Assembly: GCA_902778455.1 (NCBI GenBank)
Contig: CACYXR010000002.1
Span: 62,001-126,000, forward strand
DNA from: an uncultured Selenomonadaceae bacterium
GTDB taxonomy: Bacteria > Bacillota > Negativicutes > Selenomonadales > Selenomonadaceae
Length of the DNA stretch: 64,000 nt
Direction of reading: 5' to 3'
Under the pieces are notes generated by a model. The model saw only the letters and a list, made by a program, of their open reading frames with translations, made no database searches and was not told where the DNA came from. Positions 59,482 to 64,000 of this stretch are shown here, in pieces. The position numbers and the translations under genes are program-made. The first letter of the stretch is position 1; every line of letters starts with the position of its first letter.

Positions 59482-61917
59482 ATGCAGGTATCAATTCAAT
59501 GGCTGAAGGATTATATTGATTTTGACGAAACGCCGGAACAGCTCGCGGATAAATTGACGATGGCGGGCATCCCTGTGGAAAATGTCGTTCGTGCGGACGC
59601 GGGATTGGACAAGGTGGTGACTGGAAAACTTACGGAAGTCGTGCCGCATCCCGATTCCGATCATTTACAAGTCTGCACGGTGGATGTAGGTGAAAAAGAG
59701 CCGCTGACCATTGTGACCGGCGCGCCGAATGTTAAGCAGGGGCAGGTGGTTCCTGTGGCGCTGGTAGGCGCACATCTGCCAAACGGGCAGAAAATTTCAA
59801 AGGGAAAACTGCGCGGAGTGCCTTCGATGGGTATGCTCTGTTCGGCGGACGAGTTGAAAATGGAGCTTGCGAATTTGCCGGAAGAACAAAAGACAGGCAT
59901 TTATATTCTGCCCGACGATACTCCGGTCGGGCAACCCGCAGCGAAAGCTCTCGGCCTTGACGATTGCGTGCTGGAGTTCGAATTGACCGCGAACCGGGGC
60001 GATTGTTTCAGTGTTTTCGGCATCGTGCGGGAAATTTCCGTATTGACAGGAAAGCAGCCGCATTGGCCTGAGATTGTTGCAAAGGAAGACGACGAGGCCA
60101 TAGCGCAGGATATGGTGAAAATCAACATCGACGCGCCTGACCTTTGCTCGCGTTTTTCCGCTCGTGTGCTGAAAAACGTGAAAATCGGCCCGTCGCCGGA
60201 ATGGATGCAGAAGCGGCTGGAGGGAGCAGGCATTCGCGCTATCAACAACGTCGTCGATGTAACGAATTTCGTGATGGTAGAGCTTGGCCAGCCGATGCAC
60301 GCTTACGATTACGACGAGGTCAAAGGGCATTCGTTGACGGCGCGTCGTGCCGAAGAAGGGGAAAATGTTCACACGCTTGATGATTCTTCGCGGCTTGCGA
60401 AGGGCGGCGAACTGGTGATTGCCGATGCGGAAAAGCCGGCAGGGCTTGCAGGCGTCATGGGTGGACTGGAAACGGAGATCACGGAAAAGACGACGACGGT
60501 CGTATTGGAGGCGGCGTCCTTTAACGGACCTTCGATTCGCCGGACTTCCCGTTCAATCGGGCTTCACTCTGAGGCATCGGGTCGTTTCGAGCGCGGCGTG
60601 GATACGACAGGGACGGTTCGTGCCCTTGATCGAGCGGCGCAGCTGCTTTCGGAAATGGGTGCATGCACGGTGACGAAAGGCGTCGTCGATGTGTATCCCG
60701 TCAAAAAGGATGCTGTGACCGTGGCGTTCACGGCGGCGGAGGTCAATGGGCGACTTGGAACGGAAATTCCCGGTGTAAAAATGAAAGAAATCCTTGAAAA
60801 TCTTGGATTTGTTGTCGAGAACTCTGGAACGGATGCGTACAGGCTGACTGTTCCATCTTGGCGTGGTGATGTGTCCTGCATGGAAGATATTTCCGAGGAA
60901 GTCGCTCGCATTTACGGCTTTGATAATATTTCATCCACGACGCCGCAAGGCGCGGTCATGGAAGCTCGGCAGAGTGCACGGCAGGCGTTTTCGGACAAGA
61001 TTCGTCATGTTTTGGTGTCTCTTGGCATGGATGAGGCGCGTTCCTTTGCATTCACGCATCCGTCGCTTTTTGACAAACTGAATGTGCCGGAAGACAACGT
61101 ACTCCGCTGTGCAATTCCTATTATGAATCCGCTGACGGATGAATATCCGTTGGTACGTACAACGCTTTTGACGAATCTCATGGAAAACGCCGTTCGTAAT
61201 TTTTCACGTAAAAACGAGGATATTCGGCTCTTTGAGATTGCTCCTGTTTTTTTGCCAAAAGCGTTGCCGGTGACAGAGCAACCGGATGAGGTCCTGAAAT
61301 TGGAAGGCCTTTTGACCGGCCGGCGGGAGCCTGTGGGCTGGGGACAGGATGGCGCACTGCTTGATTTTTACGATGCAAAGGGGGTAGTAGAGCAACTTTT
61401 TGAGGCTCTCTCCATTTCGCGTTACACTGTCGAGCCGGGCGAGCATTTCGCTTTGCATCCGGGCAAGACAGCGGTATTCAAGAAAGGGAGGGATGTGCTC
61501 GCGGTGGTCGGAGAAGTCCATCCGGCTGTGCAGGAGGCTTTTGGCGTCACGAAAAAGATGTATATTTTTGAGATGGATGTGGCGACGCTCCTCTCGAATG
61601 CATCGAAGACTTTCACGTCACAGCAGCTTCCCAAATATCCGGGGATTGCCCGTGACCTTGCCCTGATTGTTTCTGAGGGGACGGCTGCAACGGATGTGGA
61701 ACGTGTTATCAAGAAAAACGCCGGACCGTATTTCAAGGATGTTACATTGTTTGATCTTTACACGGGTAAACAAATCGGAGAAGGGAAAAAGAGCCTTGCT
61801 TTTGCACTGCGGTTCCAGTCCGGTGAAAAGACGTTGACGGACGAGGAAGTCGATATGGCAGTGAAGAAGATTATCGAGGCGGCGGGGAAGGAATTTGGCG
61901 CAGAGCTTCGTATGTAA
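59482..61917 (+). CDS. pheT: Phenylalanine-tRNA ligase beta subunit
   Basis: PheT is the structural, tRNA-binding and editing subunit. In its 811 residues an N-terminal tRNA-binding (OB) domain (about 42-155), B3/B4 editing domain (about 210-390, with RRTSRSIGLHSEASGRFERGV near 353), B5 and the C-terminal ferredoxin-fold anticodon-binding domain (about 718-810, PKYPGIARDLALIV) are in the usual order. It ends just before zapA. Confidence 0.96.
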   Translation: MQVSIQWLKDYIDFDETPEQLADKLTMAGIPVENVVRADAGLDKVVTGKLTEVVPHPDSDHLQVCTVDVGEKEPLTIVTGAPNVKQGQVVPVALVGAHLPNGQKISKGKLRGVPSMGMLCSADELKMELANLPEEQKTGIYILPDDTPVGQPAAKALGLDDCVLEFELTANRGDCFSVFGIVREISVLTGKQPHWPEIVAKEDDEAIAQDMVKINIDAPDLCSRFSARVLKNVKIGPSPEWMQKRLEGAGIRAINNVVDVTNFVMVELGQPMHAYDYDEVKGHSLTARRAEEGENVHTLDDSSRLAKGGELVIADAEKPAGLAGVMGGLETEITEKTTTVVLEAASFNGPSIRRTSRSIGLHSEASGRFERGVDTTGTVRALDRAAQLLSEMGACTVTKGVVDVYPVKKDAVTVAFTAAEVNGRLGTEIPGVKMKEILENLGFVVENSGTDAYRLTVPSWRGDVSCMEDISEEVARIYGFDNISSTTPQGAVMEARQSARQAFSDKIRHVLVSLGMDEARSFAFTHPSLFDKLNVPEDNVLRCAIPIMNPLTDEYPLVRTTLLTNLMENAVRNFSRKNEDIRLFEIAPVFLPKALPVTEQPDEVLKLEGLLTGRREPVGWGQDGALLDFYDAKGVVEQLFEALSISRYTVEPGEHFALHPGKTAVFKKGRDVLAVVGEVHPAVQEAFGVTKKMYIFEMDVATLLSNASKTFTSQQLPKYPGIARDLALIVSEGTAATDVERVIKKNAGPYFKDVTLFDLYTGKQIGEGKKSLAFALRFQSGEKTLTDEEVDMAVKKIIEAAGKEFGAELRM

Positions 61918-61932
61918 ATAAGGGGCGATAAT

Positions 61933-62175
61933 ATGGACCAAAAAGTTGTCGTTGAAATTTTTGGCGAAAAATTTTCGCTGAAGACCGACCAGAACCCAGA
62001 ATATCTCCAGAAACTGGCGTCCGTTGTCGACAAGGAAATGCGCACGGTTTCGCGGCAGGTAAACAATCTTGCTCCTGTGCGCATTGGAGTCCTTGCCGCT
62101 CTGAAGCTTGCCGATGAGTACTTCCAGCTCAAGAAGGATTTCGATGAAATGGCGGAATTGGCGAGAAAAAGATAG
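61933..62175 (+). CDS. zapA: Cell division protein ZapA
   Basis: ZapA cross-links FtsZ filaments at mid-cell. The 80-residue protein has the family pattern VEIFGEKFSLKTDQNPEYLQKLASVVDKEM at 5-34 followed by a C-terminal coiled-coil helix (LAALKLADEYFQLKKDFDE). It sits 15 bases after pheT, a conserved order in Firmicutes. Confidence 0.9.
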   Translation: MDQKVVVEIFGEKFSLKTDQNPEYLQKLASVVDKEMRTVSRQVNNLAPVRIGVLAALKLADEYFQLKKDFDEMAELARKR

Positions 62176-62180
62176 GGATG

Positions 62181-62209
62181 TTGCCGATAGGAGGAATTCA
62201 TGCTATAGT
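62181..62209 (+). promoter_or_regulatory. Promoter of the DUF47-PiT pair
   Basis: TTGCCG (62181-62186), a 17-base spacer and TATAGT (62204-62209), about 40 bases before the first gene. Confidence 0.65.
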
Positions 62210-62249
62210 GTAGTAGGATTCGGTTGTATACAATGTGCGGGGGGATCGC

Positions 62250-62876
62250 ATGTTCAATTTTCAACGCAAAAATACGGAGTTTTTCGATCACTTTGTCGAG
62301 AGCGCCAAATGCTTTTACCGAGGAGCATTGATGCTCGACGAGGTCATGCTTGATTATACGCAGGCAGCGGACAAGATGAAGGCAATTATCGATCTGGAGC
62401 ATGAGGCGGATGCGGTGAATGACCAAATTATCGATGAACTGAACCAGACGTTTATCACGCCGATTGACCGCGAAGATATTTTTGCATTGGCCAATGGCCT
62501 TGATGACGGCGTCGATTATTTGCAGACAACGTTACAGAGGATTGTCATTTATCGGACGGGCGCGGCTAAGGCCGGAGTCGTTTCGATGACGAAGCTGCTT
62601 TTGGAATCGACAAGTGAATTGATTAAGGCATTTGAGTATTTAAAGGATATCAAGAAAAACAGGGAGCTCATATTGGAGGCCACACATAAGATAGGCAGGC
62701 TGGAAAGCGAAGGGGATCGCGTCTATCGTCAGGAAATTGCGTTCCTTTTCGACAATGTGAAGGATCCGATTGAGTTGATTAAGTGGAAGGATATTCTGGA
62801 AAATCTGGAGGACACGCTCGATCATTGCGAAGACGTTTCGGATATGATTCGCGGCGTGGTCATGAAATATGCCTGA
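62250..62876 (+). CDS. DUF47 (PhoU-like) phosphate transport regulator
   Basis: This 208-residue protein is an all-helical PhoU-like DUF47 member encoded with PiT transporters. Conserved Asp/Glu clusters near 52-62 (DLEHEADAVNDQIIDEL) and DREDIFALANGLDDGVDYL near 77-95 fit the family's metal-binding repeats. GGGGGAT precedes ATG; a GTG 15 bases earlier is less favoured. It overlaps the transporter gene by eight bases, so it probably regulates or stabilises the carrier. Confidence 0.9.
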   Translation: MFNFQRKNTEFFDHFVESAKCFYRGALMLDEVMLDYTQAADKMKAIIDLEHEADAVNDQIIDELNQTFITPIDREDIFALANGLDDGVDYLQTTLQRIVIYRTGAAKAGVVSMTKLLLESTSELIKAFEYLKDIKKNRELILEATHKIGRLESEGDRVYRQEIAFLFDNVKDPIELIKWKDILENLEDTLDHCEDVSDMIRGVVMKYA

Positions 62877-63864
62877 ACTTCAGTATATGATTTTTACGGT
62901 CATTGGGCTTGCGCTGATTTTCGACTTTATCAACGGCTTTCACGACACAGCGAATGCAATCGCGACCTCCGTTTCGACACGGGCGATTTCGCCGAGGAAT
63001 GCGATTATGATGGCGGCTGTCTTGAATTTTCTCGGTGCCATGTATTCGACGGGTGTTGCGAAGACCATCGGAAGTGATATCGTCAGCAGCGCAATCCATG
63101 TGGATGAGCATGTATTGATTGCGGCTTTGGTCAGCGCTGTTTTTTGGAATCTTTTCACTTGGAAGTTGGCGTTACCGTCCAGTTCGTCTCACGCGATGGT
63201 GGGTGGAATCATCGGTGCGGTACTCGTTTCTGCAGGCGTCATAGGGCTGAATCTTGTCGGCATTGGGAAAATTATTCTTTCTTTGATTTTATCGCCGTTG
63301 ATTGCCATCATTACAGGCTATCTTGTGATGCATCTTTTGTATTTTCTGTTCGGGCAATGTACGCCTTATATCGTCAACGGACGTTTTAAGAAAATGCAGC
63401 TCGTTTCTGCGGCGATGATGGCGTTTTCCCATGGCTCAAACGATGCACAAAAGTCAATGGGTATTATTACGCTGGCTCTTCTTTCCGGCGGCTATATCGA
63501 TGTGTTCGAAGTTCCGACAATCGTAAAGATTTTGGCGGCGACAGCGATGGCTATCGGTACGGCGATGGGTGGATGGAGCATCATCAAGACTATCGGCGGC
63601 AAAATTTTCAAGCTGGAGCCAATCAGCGGTTTTGCGGCGGATCTCAATTCTTCGCTCGTCATTTTTTCGGCAACAGTGCTTCATCTTCCGGTCAGTACGA
63701 CGCATGTCGTTTCCGGTTCGATTATGGGCGTTGGCACGGCAAAGCGAATTCGTGCGGTACGCTGGGGCGTCGCACAGCAAATGCTGGTCGCATGGGTGCT
63801 TACCATACCGTGCACGGCATTGATTGGTTCGTTGGTCTATCAGATTACGCTTTGGATTTTTTGA
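62869..63864 (+). CDS. Inorganic phosphate transporter, PiT family
   Basis: This 331-residue permease imports phosphate (probably as a metal-phosphate complex or with H+/Na+). The family signature DFINGFHDTANAIATSVSTR is near residues 23-42, the second repeat has SHGSNDAQKSMG near 187, and ALPVSTTHVVSG-type sequence (LPVSTTHVVSGSIMGVG) near 276. About ten membrane helices are visible. A terminator follows. Confidence 0.94.
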   Translation: MPELQYMIFTVIGLALIFDFINGFHDTANAIATSVSTRAISPRNAIMMAAVLNFLGAMYSTGVAKTIGSDIVSSAIHVDEHVLIAALVSAVFWNLFTWKLALPSSSSHAMVGGIIGAVLVSAGVIGLNLVGIGKIILSLILSPLIAIITGYLVMHLLYFLFGQCTPYIVNGRFKKMQLVSAAMMAFSHGSNDAQKSMGIITLALLSGGYIDVFEVPTIVKILAATAMAIGTAMGGWSIIKTIGGKIFKLEPISGFAADLNSSLVIFSATVLHLPVSTTHVVSGSIMGVGTAKRIRAVRWGVAQQMLVAWVLTIPCTALIGSLVYQITLWIF

Positions 63865-63882
63865 GTAGAATGAGGTGGTTTG

Positions 63883-63917
63883 GCTTGGAAGGGCGAAGGC
63901 TTTTCCGGGCTTTTTTG
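63883..63917 (+). terminator. Terminator after the PiT gene
   Basis: GCTTGGAA (63883-63890) and TTCCGGGC (63903-63910) pair with two G-U pairs, followed by T6. Confidence 0.7.
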
Positions 63918-63945
63918 TTTTCATGGATAGGAGGAATATAAGGAT

Positions 63946-64000
63946 ATGGGCGAAAAGGAAGCGACGAAAAAAACGCTGCGGGAGCTTTCGAAGGGACAGG
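63946..64000 (+). CDS. 5' end of a further gene (partial)
   Basis: ATG 63946 follows AGGAGGAATATAAGGAT and opens a frame (MGEKEATKKTLRELSKGQ) that runs off the end of the window. Eighteen residues are too few to name the family. Confidence 0.5.
   Translation, partial: MGEKEATKKTLRELSKGQ

Overview
The window looks like a chromosomal segment of a diderm Firmicute of the class Negativicutes, most likely Selenomonas or a close relative (inference). The genes combine Firmicutes-type housekeeping loci (strong GGAGG ribosome sites, TTG/GTG starts, a sporulation-type SpoIID protein, IreB, ECF transporter genes) with outer-membrane biology: a two-partner secretion pair whose TpsB ends in an aromatic residue, and a signal-peptide-bearing CbiK. 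A flagellin with its own sigma-28-type promoter points to a motile genus. No rRNA, tRNA, CRISPR array, phage or transposase gene was recognised.

Layout. 1-5.9 kb: spoIID-like gene, queA, an ECF transporter core (ecfA1-ecfA2-ecfT) and truA. 6.0-10.2 kb: a 1413-residue protein with two activase domains (2-hydroxyacyl-CoA dehydratase activator type). 10.3-12.4 kb (minus strand): a TM1266-type regulator, hydG and a translationally coupled 81-residue protein, behind a promoter and a leader with mutually exclusive hairpins. 12.5-15.0 kb (minus): feoA-feoB-small Cys-rich protein, with a probable Fur site. 15.1-22.5 kb: recG, a VTT membrane protein, an NSS transporter, dapB, asd, ireB and ruvX. 22.6-25.1 kb: mazEF, flagellin and an orphan antitoxin-like gene. 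25.4-36.8 kb: a 3186-residue TpsA exoprotein with about 15 YDG repeats, and its TpsB transporter. 36.8-39.7 kb: cobalamin riboswitch, exported CbiK and a remnant of the CobN C-terminal region. 39.8-47.5 kb: a small flavodoxin, purE-C-M-N, a membrane HD-GYP protein fused to a receiver domain (minus strand), then a split purH (IMP cyclohydrolase only) with purD. 47.6-58.2 kb: rpsB, tsf, pyrH, frr, a small PASTA-like protein, a 2[4Fe-4S] ferredoxin, uppS, cdsA, dxr, rseP, ispG and proS, a translation/isoprenoid/envelope block. 58.4-64 kb: pheS-pheT-zapA, a DUF47/PiT phosphate uptake pair and the first codons of one more gene.

Three families of non-coding repeats run through the window. Family A (five copies, about 118-143 bp when uninterrupted) is a pair of facing hairpin blocks and always lies between co-oriented genes. 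Family B (three copies, 132 bp when intact) has about 22-bp terminal inverted repeats like a MITE; one copy sits inside a family A copy and another supplies the last codons and stop of uppS. Family C is a pair of units in the leader between the cobalamin riboswitch and cbiK, whose hairpin stems differ by compensating changes.

The items most worth following up are the leader upstream of the TM1266-hydG genes, the repeat families, the CobN remnant beside an exported CbiK, and the very large TpsA.
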